A stretch of 64,000 bases of DNA, from assembly GCA_047967505.1 (NCBI GenBank), contig CM106541.1, one strand, 5' to 3'. The DNA is from Dipteris shenzhenensis (Eukaryota; Polypodiophyta; Polypodiopsida; Gleicheniales). Shown here piece after piece: positions 48,358 to 60,830 of the stretch. The position numbers and the translations under genes are program-made. Below the pieces are notes generated by a model that was given only the letters and a program-made list of their open reading frames with translations, was not told the DNA's origin and ran no database searches. Numbering within the stretch: the stretch's first letter is position 1; each line of letters begins with the position of its first letter.

Positions 48358-49060
48358 AAAATAACCATTATATGAATTTGGGTATTGTCATTTATAGGCA
48401 TGGCATAATATGAACCAGATTGCAAATTTGCTCTACTAAAGGATGGATTGAAGGTAGCAAAAGGGGCAACTATTTCAATTGATCCAAATGGTTCTTGCCA
48501 TATTATGAAAGATATGTACAAATCTTAAAATCTTGTATATTTTTCAAGGTATATACCTTATATTTTGTGGGAGGGGCGACATGAAATTTTCATATTTTTC
48601 CCTTGCATAATTGAAAAATTTTAAGGAAATCCATGCATATTATATATGGACCTTGTCCCCCCATACCGTGGATTTTGGATGAGGGTAGTAACATATTACA
48701 TATTGAGTTGGCGCCCCACAGACTAGTCTTTCTCGTTGGAAACAACTTAGAGGATTTATCGGCCCAGAGATTAAAGCATATCATTGGACTCCAATCGAGG
48801 GACCTCCTCAATTGAATTAAAAAAAAAAAAGCTAAAAAAACATCAAAAAATGAAGCACAATTTAGACCATCAGATCTCTTCAAGATCAAGGTCTAAGATT
48901 GTGACAAGTGGCTTGATGAGAGCTGACAAAGAGGAAACTTCCCTCCAGGCTGCGTGCTATAAAGAAAGAAATATACAAGTCACCTTTCTATAGGACCCTT
49001 AACCCTTGTAAGGGATTTACAAGCTTCATTTTTTGAGCCAAAAAAGATAGTGCCATGGCA
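48283..49060. other. GA tract, copy of the core-3 spacer, then unassigned DNA
   Basis: 48353-48500 matches 47782-47930. 48500-49060 has no recognised feature apart from an A run at 48820-48831. Confidence 0.6.
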
Positions 49061-49475
<415 letters not shown>

Positions 49476-51306
49476 GCTACACTACCTATTCTACCTACTC
49501 CAATAAAAAAAACACAAAAAACAACCACTTGAAAGCATCAAAATGAGGATTTTTGAAGGTGGTGGCTGAGAACACACCCCTATGCCAACTTGATTTGATT
49601 CAAACTCATTTTTTGGTGTTTGCAAGTAAAATGTGACTCCATACACACTTTAGCAATCATCCCTAATAAAGGAAGTGACAGAGCCACAAGAACCTATCGT
49701 CGCTATTTTTGCACGATAAGCATTAGAGGCTTGCACCAATTTCCTCACCAAGACCATTGGAAATCAATGGATTCCACATGTCTATGCCGAACTTCAGGCA
49801 GTTCTCCAATCAATTGAAGACAGTACCACCGAACATGTGATGCCACTTCTCTAGGCCTCACATGCACTTTTCACGGGTACGCTGAGCAAATATGCCACCT
49901 AGAGAGATTCTAGGTACTCTCAATCTTAACAACTGCAGTCCATCATCCATGCACTGGGTCTAAGTGAGAGTAGCAAGTCTACGTCTTAGGTGAGAATAGA
50001 GCAGGATCCACACCACATCATCTTTTGGTAAAAAATGAGTCTTCACCATTGATAGTCCAATCCTCTATGCTATAATAGTTTAGCTCATCTCACTGCTAGC
50101 TCCATGTGTCCACTTGCACTCCATTCACCAAGACATTCACGCACCAACACGCGGCTAGGGTCACATCGTAATACTCCCAATTTTATCCGCCGCATCATCT
50201 GCACCACTTCATATGCACTTACACACACTGAGGTATAGTCCATAGAAGTCAGTTTGGCAGTCAAATTCCTTAGTAGGGTCCACGAACTTGAGTCATTGCT
50301 ACTATAAAAATAATGTAGGGACTGATAGTGTGATGACTAACTCAATCAACTACTATACAAATAACAGAGCGACTCCTCACATGATGAGCTAAAAATAAAG
50401 CTAGTCTTACAACCATATTGATGCCACCCACTACTTTATTGATAACGTCCTTGCCTCTAATGCTATGACAAGCTATCCCATTAATGCCAATCTCTGCTTT
50501 AATAAAGCTAACCGTTGCTCAAATAATGCTCCCCCGTTTATCAACGTTGTTGTGCTATATTTCCTGCTAGCAAATGCCAATCACTGCTTTATTAAATCTA
50601 GTCACCATGCTATTGCTAAAGTTGGCCCACTGCTTTAACAGGTACCCTATATAAATAGCCAGCCTCATTCTCTAGGACCTCACTTGATCTCATACCGAAA
50701 CTCTGTTGGATTTCATTTTGAATTCCCACGGCCTCAAAACGCTCCCACAATCACTTCTACCCCTCCTTAATCTACATGTCCACCACCTCTTTACACTTCA
50801 TAAGTGTTCATGACCTCTTCTCTGCCAAGGAACTCATTGGTGAAGTTTCATCTGCCCTCATTAAGTCACACCTTCGTCATTTCGTATGATATTTATGCCA
50901 CTACTCGACCAAGTGGAGCAAGAGCAATTTTAGGAGCCCGAATCCTTGGCTCAACACTCTACACGCACACTCCGCAAACACCACAATCAAGACAATACTG
51001 AAGTACATAACTTTTTCGCGCATGTAGCACAAGTTATGCAGTTTTCACCTCTCAGCTAAGACTGGCTTGAACAACTACAAGGAGTCATACTGCACTCACA
51101 GTTCAAGTGCAATGCCAAGGATTACAGACTTTATTACCACAATGAAGCAGTGTACCAGGCACTCTAAGACCCTGATGTGGTTCCCTACATTTAATCTGTG
51201 GGATTGCAGTCGGTAGCAGATAGGTTTACATGCCACCTAAACCTCCACTAGGTAGTGGAGTTTATTGATCATTACAAAAAGGGGACACACACCATAAGTT
51301 GGCTAT
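49476..51306 (+). repeat. Repeat R, copy 2
   Basis: Matches 18158-19983 from GCTACACTACC to the CATAAGTTGGCTA end. The left flank is a (GA)n tract and the right flank is copia leader sequence, so neither resembles the flanks of copy 1. The TATATAAAT box is present near 50649. Small indels, including loss of GTTGC near 50540, separate the copies. Confidence 0.8.
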
Positions 51307-51926
51307 CACCGACTGCCACATCATCTACCACATCACCTATGCCACATCATCTACCATGCCATCTGCCACATCATCAATGCCACATCATCTACCACATCAT
51401 CATTGTCACATCATCTATTGACATCATCATTTGTGCCACCTTAGCAATGCCACCTCAGTCCTCTAGTCAGCACTGACCTCTACAGGCACACACAATGCTC
51501 CACAGTCACGTCATGTGACCACTCCTGCCACCTCAGCACATGCTCCACTAGCACAGCTCTTGCTAGGTATAGTGCCACATCATCATTGCATGTGACCCAC
51601 AGTGACACATCACCATTGAGCACCATTTGCACTCCTTTTGCCCCTCCACCTGGATCAAGTTTTTTCTTGATCCAGGAAGAATTTGAGGGTGCTCCAAAAA
51701 GGAAAGTCGCTTGTTTTTTTGTGCTCTACTTGCTCGTCACATCACGCACACATTTTGGCACAAGTTACACTCACATTTGAGCCTCACCAACAAAACCACT
51801 TCCTTCATGCACATTTGCCTCTACATCGATGCATCTGACCTAGCACTTAAAAATAACAAAATAAAAGGAATTATTTGCTGTTCTATGATCAACAAATAAT
51901 AGGATCTCGTATGCACAGCAAAAGGA
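51307..51926 (+). other. Copia leader fragment
   Basis: 51307-51460 matches the CCACATCATC repeat part of the leader at 22365-22510. 51465-51895 matches the extra leader segment of the inverted copia (33000-32540, reverse complement). It therefore derives from the leader form carried by the inverted copy, placed here in plus orientation. Confidence 0.65.
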
Positions 51927-52023
51927 GTTGAGCACAGATGTTGTATTATTTTCAAAGCATCCCCTCTATGGCAATTTAGTCTACTCTGATCTAGATCCTG
52001 TTAGTACAACATCTGTGCTCAAC
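51927..52023. repeat. 97-bp fold-back with perfect 19-bp inverted repeats
   Basis: GTTGAGCACAGATGTTGTA at 51927-51945 is repeated exactly, inverted, at 52005-52023. The 59-bp interior includes CAAAGCATCCCCTCTATGGC, also found near 32478. Related sequence occurs at 28450-28484. It may be two LTR ends fused head to head. Confidence 0.8.
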
Positions 52024-54470
52024 ATTAGTACAAAAGGATTGGCAAAAGATGTGCTCTATGTTCCAAAGCTCAGCAAGAACCTCTTGTTATTAGGTCAAAT
52101 GACGGAATATAATTACAGAGTCATTTTTAACGATGATGAATGCACTATCAGAGACAAATCCAAAAGATGTCAACTAGTAGCAAAAGGTGTTAAGGAAGGA
52201 CGCTTATATAGAATGCTAGCTACAGTACCAGATAAGCATGCCATGTCAGCTCAACTGCAATAGATGCCACTATCTACAAAATGGCACAAGAGATATGGTC
52301 ATGTCAATTTCAAGTACTTGTTAGATCTCAGGAATCAGAATATGGCAATTGGGATTCCACAGCTACAATTTCTTGGAAAAGTCTACGAAGCATGCTGCTT
52401 CGGCAAACAAAAGTGAACCAACTTTGGCAGAAGTATCTCTCGTGCATGAGGTATTCTTGATTTAATTCATATAGATGTTTGGGGTTATGCCCAGACATGT
52501 AGCATCAATGGTTCACTTTACTCTTGACTTTCATCGACAACTACAGCAGATATTGTTGGGTCTACTCTCTGAAAGGGAAATCTGAAGTGTTTTCCAGATT
52601 TCAAGAATTCAAAGCTATGGTAGAAAACCAGATAGGCAGAAAGGTCAAGGTCATGAGATCAAATAGAGGAGGGGCATACATGTCTTCAGCATTCATGAAC
52701 TTTTGTAGAAATCATGGCATTCGCAGACAATTCACATGTGCAGATACTCCTCAGTAGAATGCAAGAGCTGAAAGGAAGAATGGGACTTTAGCAAACAGTG
52801 CTAGAGCAATGCTTAGTGAAAATTCAGATTGAAACCACCAATTATGCTCTTATGACTACCATCATGGCTACAGAAGAGCCAGTGTACTTCGAGGATGCAG
52901 TAGGCAAGCCAGAATGACAAACTACTATGAATGAAGAAATGGATGCCTTGTATATGAATAATACTTGGGAATTATGCGACCTTACACTAGGAAAGAAGGC
53001 CATAGCAAACAAATGGGTATACAAAGTGAAGTACAATCCATATGGCAGCATTCAAGGATATAAGGCCAGACTAGTTGCAAAAGGATTTGCACAGCAATAT
53101 GGTCAGGACTATGATGAGACTCATGCTCTAGTAGCAAAGATGGATTCCATATGGTTCTTGATATCACTAGTGACACGGTTCTTGATATCACTAGAGACAC
53201 TCAGTAAATGAAGTCTACATGCAACAACTAGCAGGTTATGTTGAACTAGGAAAGGAGAATAAGGTTTGCCATCTCAAGAAAAGTATCTACGGCTTAAAGC
53301 AAGCACCCAAAAGTTGGTTCAACAGAATTGACAAGTATTTTGCTGGTCTAGGATACATGAAATCCAATGCAGCTCATACTCTTTACTACAAAGTTCAAGG
53401 GGAAGACATTACTATTGCACTTTTGTATGTAGATGATTTGATTCCGACAGGAAGCAAGGATAGCTTCATTAGAAAACTGAAACAAGACTTATTTGCAGAG
53501 TTTGACATGAAAGATCTTGGACATATGTACTATTGTCTTGGAATTGAGCTCTAGAGAGATTTAGATAGCACATTCATGAGTCAACTCAAGTATGTTGACA
53601 GTCTCCTGAAGAAGTTTCATATGGCAGATTGCAAGATTGTAGCCACTCCCATGGAATAGAGTTTGAAACTTACTAAAGCCTACAGTCAATGACAGATACT
53701 ACAGGCAGCTCATCGGATCTCTTATATATCTGACAATCACATGACTAGATATTTGTTATGCAGTAAGCTCACTAGCATAGTTTATGGCAAATCCAAAACA
53801 GTCTCACTGGAATGCAACCAAAAGAGTCTTGTGATACATGAGAGGTACAAGATAGTTTGGGATAGAATACAATGGAAGTCATCCGTAGTTGCATGGATAC
53901 TGTGATAGTGACTATGCGGAGATCATGAGACCAAGAGATCGACACATGGATATGCATTTTTCCTTGGTCAAGGTGCTATATCATGGTTGTCAAACAAACA
54001 ACCAACTGTTTCTTTGTCTTTGATTGAAGAAAAATATAGAGCAGTCACTACAGGTGCATGTGAGGCTATATGGCTCAGAAGACTATTGTTAGAAACAGAT
54101 TACTTTGATGAGTCAAAGCCAACAACAATATAGTGTGATAATCAATTGGCTCAAGCATTGGCCAAGAATCCAGTATATCACTCCAGGACAAAGCACATTG
54201 ATGTCAGAGGGCACTTCATCAGAGAAAGAGTGTTACTTGGTGACATCACACTGCAGCATTGTGATAGCAAAGAGAATGTTGTAGACATCTTTACCAAACC
54301 ACTCGGTAAAGAGCTATTCGAGAAACACCGACTAGCTCTTGGTTTGATGCAGAGGAAGGACATTCCCATTAAAGGGGTGTGATGGAATGTAATGCTCAGT
54401 CCTTCTTTGATTCCCCAGAATCATCATCGTGAGGGAAGGCCTACTTCATGATGTTGATCTTGAGGGAAGA
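52024..54470 (+). pseudogene. Copia element, 3' part: protease end, integrase, RT, RNase H, PPT
   Basis: KDVLYVPKLSKNLLLLGQ begins the protease end, with the shared TAG at 52261. The integrase ([20 protein letters not shown]) is cut short: at about 52822 the sequence jumps to the pre-RT region (TTNYALMTTIMATEE). RT has NTWELCDLTLGKKAIANKWV, a deletion at 53160-53215 that removes the NAFLNG region, and YVDD at about 53430. RNase H has several stops, then runs open at 54146-54382 (NPVYHSRTKHIDVRGHFIRE, VVDIFTKPLGKELFEK). The polypurine tract TTGAGGGAAGA ends at 54470, next to the LTR. Confidence 0.9.
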
Positions 54471-54742
54471 TGTTGAGAGTTCACACTCAACATCATGTGA
54501 TCATGTGTGCATAGCACCATCATGTGATCATATGTGCATAGCACTAACCTTATAGAGTGCTATAAAGGAAAGGTTTAGATCCCCTAACCCTTACCCTAAA
54601 TGGGTTTGTATATATTCTATTTTTTAAACTAAATCTAGTGTACAGTTAGTCATGTACAGTTAGTCATTTGTGGTGTGCTCTTCTAACTATACCCTCTCTC
54701 CTCATCTCCACTCTTCTCCTCTCCCCTATTCATATTTTGTCA
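54471..54742 (+). repeat. Copia 3' LTR (272 bp)
   Basis: Starts TGTTGAGAGTTCAC and ends TTTTGTCA, matching 20545-20798. It has an extra TATTTTTTA segment, a duplicated GTACAGTTAGTCAT and a shorter CCCTAA run. The bases immediately after it are CCCCA, as before the 5' LTR. Confidence 0.9.
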
Positions 54743-57421
54743 CCCCATGAGAAGGGGTGCAAGATTGAATGCTGGGTGAGAAAAAATCCTTCCAGGGCTC
54801 CTATCCAGGCATCAATCCATGTAGTACAAATTTGTAGAGCAAGGCCATACACTGCAAGCTCGAGTCAATAATATTCAGACCCCTTCTCCAGTGGGGAGAA
54901 TGAGGGTCTCCCAAGCCACCCTGGCTACAACATCTGAGGTGCTATCTAAACTACTCCATAGGAATTTTCGGATAGGTCTCATGAGCTAAGCGATAGAACC
55001 TCTAGATCTCCACCAACATGAGAAACAAACCAAGCAGTGGCCAACAATACCTGGTTCACAACCACAACTCCAGATGCAAGGTCAAGTTTAGCTAAACTCC
55101 AAAAGTTGAGTTTCCTCTTGATACTCTCCAACACGGGAGTGAACTCCTATGCTAGAGAGATTCCCAACCCAACCTGGCATCCCAGATATCTGACGGAGAC
55201 TCCCCTCTGAATCCAAGTGAACCCTATGTCAATCCCCCAGACTGGAGTGTCCTCATCATTGATCCAAAAGCCATTGGATTTGTTCCAATTAATGTGTGCA
55301 CCTACCACCACAATGCAAAACAAATCCAATGCTATCCTGAATGAATTCAATGTCTGTGGTGTGGCATCCAAAAATATAGCCGTGTCATCTGCCAACTCAT
55401 TGTCTAAGAGCTCATCCTCCTTCCTCAAAGGAAGCCTGAGCCCTACAATTCCAACTGGAACTCTAATGTAATAGCTCATAGCCTTAGCCACAAAAAGGAA
55501 TAAAAAGGGGGCTAGGGGGCATCCCTAATGAACTGTTCTAGTAACTGTCTCCCTTGACTTCACCAATAAGAAACTTTGATTTGTAGAGGGCTGACACCCC
55601 TCTGATCCATGCATCTGAGAGCCAAAATGAAAGCCATAGTCTATCCTATCATAAACTTTCTCAAAGTCCAAGAGTAGAATGGCCACTTGTGGCCATTATG
55701 CATGGCCCACAATCCGAAGCCTCCCAAAATGAGAAGATGTTATCATGGATAAGATCTGGTAGAAAGGGCTGCAAACGACGAAGGCTGATAGCTTTATCTA
55801 GGATTTTGTACAAGGTACCCAGCAAGGTAATCGGTCTCCATTGAGACACTAAATTCTTGCAACCCCCTTTTGGAATCAAATGAATAAGGCCCTCCATAAG
55901 TGAGTCTAGCATCTCACCCGAGTCCCATACACCCTGTAGGGCTGAGGTAATGTGATCCCCAATTTGATCCCAAAAAGTAATAAAAAATAAGGGGGTAAGT
56001 CCATCTGAACCAGGACACTTGCCCTTATGAAGGGCAGAGAGAGCAACAGTCCTGAACTCTACATTGGTGAAGGGTGCATACAGTCATATCTCGTATCACC
56101 AACCCAGGTAAGTGTCGCCAAATAACCACTCTAGCATCATTTGTGGCCTGAGTGTCTGGATTTGTTGTAAGAAGGGAGGCATAGAAATCAGTGGCAACCT
56201 GCAAGATAGCATCTGGATGTGTCTGAAGATCTCCACCTGACTGAGTCAACAAGCTATGAAATGCTCTCCCTACTATGTCTGGGGCCAAGAGTAGAGAAGA
56301 ACTGCTTGTTGACCCTACCTCCCTTTTGTGTCCAAAATGACTCTCTGGTGTGAAAGGCATACTCTGCTCTCTGATCTAAAAGTGACTATTGCTGAGCCCT
56401 TGCTGTAGGAAGGCACTCTTGAATCCAAGCATCTGTAGGCCTCTTCTGCTCCTCCCTCTAGAGGGCAACCAACTACTGGTAGATACCTATCTCACGCATG
56501 AGGATCTCACTCCTTTTGATATGAGCAACTGAAAGATAAGTCATTGATATCAGAGAGGGCTACGGCTAAGTCTGAAGGAGAAAGCTGCCCATCCTGCAAA
56601 TGAGATACCTAGTTCCAAAACACTGTCTCTGTAAGGCCCTCTTCTACATAAAAAGAATCTGGAATCCTATTACTGGCAGAGCGGCGCCCTGGGGATCTGA
56701 GACCATCAAAACCATTGGAAAATGATCCGAAGTGGACACCCTAGCTGTAATGCAAATAGTACCACCTTTGTCAAGAGCCCAATCATCCACATAAAATCTA
56801 TCAATCCGTGCATGTATAGGCATTTGCAATCTCCTATTCGACCAAGAAAATAGCAGAGAATGTGGCTGAGTGTGAAAAGCATCATCATGCCAAGCATCCC
56901 TACCACTGTACTAAAAAAGGAAGGCATCACACGCTACTCTCTCCAGGGAGTGAATGACACCTTTCCCACCACCCCTTTTGTCTAAGGGCATTTCAACCAT
57001 GTTGAAATCACCCCCTATAATCCAAGCATCTGCAATATGTGACCAAGGGAGCAGTTCCTTCTAAAAAAGAAGAAGATACCCTCTAGAATTGGGTGCATAA
57101 AGGCCTAAGAGACCAACCGTATGCCCATCAATCAAAAGTATAGTCCACTGAGCTCTAGAAGGGACTATATTCCCATGTCCAATCACCAAGGGGAGTATAG
57201 AAGAAGAAACAGAAATGCAAGTACCTCCCCTAGTGCCCAAGGCGGGTGACCAAAAAGTGTGGCCTGAAAGAAGCTTACTCGACTTGGAGCATCCAATTTG
57301 TGTTCTTGAATTATCAGAATGTCCATGGGACCCCCAGTAACACTTGGATAAAGTTGGTTACGAATCAGCTGCCTGTGGCGGCGGTGAGAAGGCCTTGAAC
57401 GTTCCAACTGACAATCTTCAT
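54743..57421 (-). mobile_element. L1-type LINE ORF2: endonuclease and reverse transcriptase
   Basis: On the minus strand ORF2 starts at 57421 with MKIVSWNVQGLL, the AP-endonuclease N-terminus. It continues with an IIQEHKL motif, MPIHARIDRFYVDDW and STSDHFPM (SDH) of the endonuclease. RT motifs follow: GLIHLIPKGG..., QWRPITLLGTLYKILDKAI at about 55860, the catalytic LADD at about 55383-55394, and VRYLGCQVG. It then reads into KFLWSSLDS, VAWETLI and EPWKDFFSPSIQ, where it stops at the copia. Several frameshifts and stops make it dead. The remainder is at 20544-19984. Confidence 0.9.
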
Positions 57422-57890
57422 CTGTAAGAGGAGGAGGCCAGACGGAAGATCCTACCTGACCTAGTAGTAGAGATTACCCTCTCCTGTGAAAAATTCCTCC
57501 TATCAAGAGGAGGGAAGTCAGTTGGGGAAATCACATCCTCCCCTGTTGAGGGGGAAATTCTATCCTGGAAGATGTGCTCCCCAAGCGTGGAGGGTAAAAA
57601 TTCCTCCTCTACCTCAAACTTAGCCAAGTATGCTAGAACTAAAAATGAATTCCTACGAAGTACCTCTAGCGCAAGAGTGCAAAGGAGCCCTACGGAAGGA
57701 GGAATGGAACCAATAACCCCCTTACCATGTAGACAGATGTGGCCACAATTGCATGACCTCACCCACTATTTTGTCATTGTTTTCAAGTAAAGCACGTGTC
57801 TCTATAGAAAGGTTCTCCCTAGATGAGCGCTCTTGTATCTAAAAATGGTCAGGAACAGTCTCATCCATATTGACATATGCTTAGAAAGGG
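57422..57890 (-). pseudogene. C-terminal part of LINE ORF1
   Basis: A minus-strand frame ending at 57418 overlaps the ORF2 start by a few bases and encodes a Ser/Arg/Ile-rich tail (RRNFSQERVIST, SGRIFRLASSSYR). Its position directly before the endonuclease fits ORF1. The N-terminal RNA-binding part is missing, and a copia fragment begins at about 57895. Confidence 0.6.
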
Positions 57891-57894
57891 GAAT

Positions 57895-58490
57895 CAATTT
57901 AGATTGAAACCACCAATTATGCTCTTATGACTACCACCATGGTCACAAAAGGGCCAATGTACTTCAAAGACATAGTTGACAAGCCAATATCGTACTTTAC
58001 TTTGTAAACCCATTTGTTTACAATGGCCTTCTTTCTTGGTGAAAGGTCACATAAATTCCAAGTGTTGTTTTTATACAAAGTTTCCATCTCTTCGTTCATA
58101 GCTGTTTGCCATTTTGGCTTCTCAATTGTGTCCTCAAAGTATAGTAGCTCTTCTAGAGCCATTATGGTAGTGATAAGAGAATAATTGGTGGTTTGAATTT
58201 GAATCGCTTTGCATTTTTGAGCATATGTCAACCTAGCTGGTGGCCTACTTTCTCTTGTAGACCATTGGAGTTGCTGCTCTTCTTGGGGGGTCTTTGGTAA
58301 TTCTTGCTCTTCTTCATCAACCTTTTTTATAGGTGTACTCAGTAATCGGGGTGTCTATCTCCTATGCTTTTTATGTTTTCCATTTTAATTTTTCATCAAA
58401 TATTACATCTCTGGAGATTATGAACTTTTAGTTGATGGGATCATACAACCTATATGCTTTGCTTTCTTCACTATAGCCAATGATGATGCA
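57895..58490. mobile_element. Copia pre-RT fold-back
   Basis: 57895-57985 is plus-strand copia (TTNYALMTTTMVTK). At 57986 it meets minus-strand copia running from 58490 (YSEESKAYRLYDP, RDVIFDE) through MTYAQKCKAIQIQTTNYSLI at 58231 to NTWNLCDLSPRKKAIVNKWV at about 58050. The two arms include the same coding region facing each other. Confidence 0.8.
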
Positions 58491-59284
58491 TTTGGGGTCT
58501 GTCATTTGTATGAGCAAAAACCTATGAGTAGGTTTATCCAAGCATGTTTTTCAAGAGATTTAAAAAATGGTATTTCTTTAGGAAACATAGGTTTTTACAC
58601 TTTACTTTCAGTAGAACTAGATCCCTTTATCATAAAGATATCCTGAATAGCCACTTACTCACTTTCACATAACGTAAATTTTCTTATTCATAGACCTCCA
58701 TTGTTACCTTTGTTATTACCTAAAAAGAGTTTTGAAAAATAACTTCTTTAAGAAAAATCCCTCATAGTCACTTGCAATGTAATAATATTATACATATACA
58801 ATTACTTACTTATTAAACACATTTATATCAATATGACAAGAGCTTTCTAGTGTTTTTATAGCATAAATAACAAGACATTTATGGATATATTTCTAAAGAA
58901 GTTAAAATTACTATAAATAAGCACTAGCTTGGGCTTACATATCTAGTCTCATAAAATAAATGTAGGATTTAAAACTATATATGCAAAATTTTGTAAAATA
59001 TAACCCTATAGATGTGCTCAAATGACATTTTTTTATCAATTTGAGTGGCTGAATGACTATATTTGGACATTGTATGTGAAAATTATGACACGTTTAAAAG
59101 TATTGTCTAACGTAGTTTCGCTAGCAAAACTACCTTAGAAAACCTATTTGAAAGGGGTTTCGCTAGAAGAATGACGTTGTATGTCTTGCTTCAATGAGGT
59201 CTCTTTGGAAAAAACCTTTCATGAAGATAGGTTGAGAGAGGATTTTGAATTTCATCCCATATTGCATAACTGTTGCAAGAAGGA
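58491..59284. other. Unassigned AT-rich DNA
   Basis: No element or gene signature. The near-repeats TTTCGCTAG at 59117 and 59158 are the only pattern seen. Confidence 0.35.
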
Positions 59285-59626
59285 TCATAAGGGAATTTTC
59301 ATAGAGAAATCTATCCACAGCTTAGTGTTCTTCACATCCACTCGAGCACTGAAAGCTGAGAGTTCGTAAATGTTGTTACGCCGTATACCTTTACCAACGA
59401 CCTTTCCTTGAAGATCCAGGATCTGTGCACCATTTTTATCGAATTGAACTTTGAGGTCTCGATCCGTGATCGCAGAAACGGACAAGTTCCTCTTGATATC
59501 TGGCACATAAAGAACATTGGACAACTGTTTTACAACTCCATCTGACTTGAGAGCAATCGTGGGTCCAAGGTTTAGAGAGAGGCTCCAAAGTTTAGAAGAG
59601 GTTCCAAGGTTTGTAAGAGGTTCCAA
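59285..59626 (-). pseudogene. Fragment of a different copia protease
   Basis: The minus-strand frame reads TIALKSDGVVKQLSNVLYVP, DIKRNLSVSAITDRDLKVQF and IRRNNIYELSA, the C-terminal protease region of a copia family distinct from the one at 20545-28440. The N-terminal side is replaced by a short repeat (GAGGTTCCAAGGTTT, about 59588-59635). The gag piece at the right edge of the window may belong to it. Confidence 0.75.
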
Positions 59627-59639
59627 GGTTTAGAGTGGA

Positions 59640-59720
59640 GTACATGGTGGAGAACTCGTCTCCCTTGTAGATCATGGAGATTAACGGTTGAGGAACTAAG
59701 GGTTTAGGGGGAGCATAGGA
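59640..59720. other. Short unassigned linker
   Basis: No feature seen; it joins the protease fragment to the purine tract. Confidence 0.3.
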
Positions 59721-60830
59721 GTGGGAGAGGAAGAAGGTGTAAGAGCATGGGGGAAAGAGGAGAGAGGAGGGACGAGGAGGACGAAGGAGGAGGAGGGAGG
59801 AGGAGGGAGGGAGGAGGAGGAGGGAGGAGGAGGAGGAGGAGGAGGAGGAGAAGAGGGAGAGAATGGGTTGCAAGGTTGGAGGAGAGGGGAGGAGGAGTTG
59901 CAAAGTTAGGACATGCTTTTGGACAAACATCTAACAATCGTGGAGTGAGGTCTGGGGGGAGAGCCGCAAGCATCCAGTCTCTGGCTTGGGATCTGGAGGG
60001 GTGAGACTCGAAGATGCGTGCTAGCAATGTGGTAGAGCATTCAATCTCTACATCCTTCTTGAGTTGCTGCAACTCGTCTTTCGAAAAGGTAATAGTTTTC
60101 GTGGCCGGTGGAGGTGGAGTAGGACTGGCTAACAGAGTATCCATTGCCAATCGAGGTGAGGAGGCTGACTCTAACAATTTGGAGGCTCCTTCTGCTCCAA
60201 AAAAAGTTGCGGGAGATAGGGGGTAGAAAACAGGGAAAGGAGGTGAGGAGGGAGCGGGGGAAGGGGCGAGGAGGGGAGGCATAGAGGGGAGAGGCTGAGA
60301 GGCTGAAGGGGAGGGGGAGGTTGAGAGGGAGGGAGGGGGAAGGCTAGGGAGAGGAGAGGGAGAGGAAGGAGAGGCAGGAAGGAGGCGGGCTGAGGGGCAA
60401 GGAGGGGGCAGGCTGAGAGGAGAGAGAGAGGAGGGAGAGGAGGGGGAGGAAGGGGGCGGTGGTAGGCTGAGAGGGAGAGGAGAGGAAGGAGAGGGAGGGG
60501 TAGGGAGGGGCAGGCTGAGAGGAAGGGAGGGGGCAGCGCAAGTTGAGAGGAAGAGGAGAGGGAGAGGCAGAGAGGCAGGGAGGGGGCGGCGTAGGCTAAG
60601 AGGGAGAGGAAGGGGCGGGCTGAGATGCAGGGAGGGGGCAGAGGCACAGGCGGAGAGGGGGAGGAGAGGGAGCAGGCTGAAGGGAAGGGGGCAGGCTGAA
60701 GGGAGAGGAGGAGAAGGGAGGGAGGGGTTGAGGGAGGGGGAGGGGCTGAGGGCAAGGGAGAGAGGGAGGGACGGGCTAAGGGAGAGGGTGCAGCAAGGGA
60801 GCGGGGAGGAGCTAAGTCACCAACTTTGAA
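59721..60830 (+). repeat. Polypurine G/A minisatellite, about 1.1 kb
   Basis: 59760-59850 is GGA/GAG triplets. 60230-60830 is a degenerate array of AGGCTGAGAGGGAGAGG-like units, with phrases GGGCAGGCTGAGAGG and TAGGCTGAGAGGGAGAG recurring every 50-70 bases. On the minus strand it gives long Pro/Ser/Leu frames fused to the gypsy integrase, which are not proteins. A less repetitive island at 59900-60230 (minus: FSKDELQQLKKDVEI, SRSQARDWMLAALPPDL) has coding character and may be a LINE ORF1-like remnant. Confidence 0.8.

Noticed and set aside
60171-60830. Long Pro/Ser/Leu C-terminus on the gypsy integrase
   Set aside because: Produced by the polypurine array; the real integrase ends near 60831.
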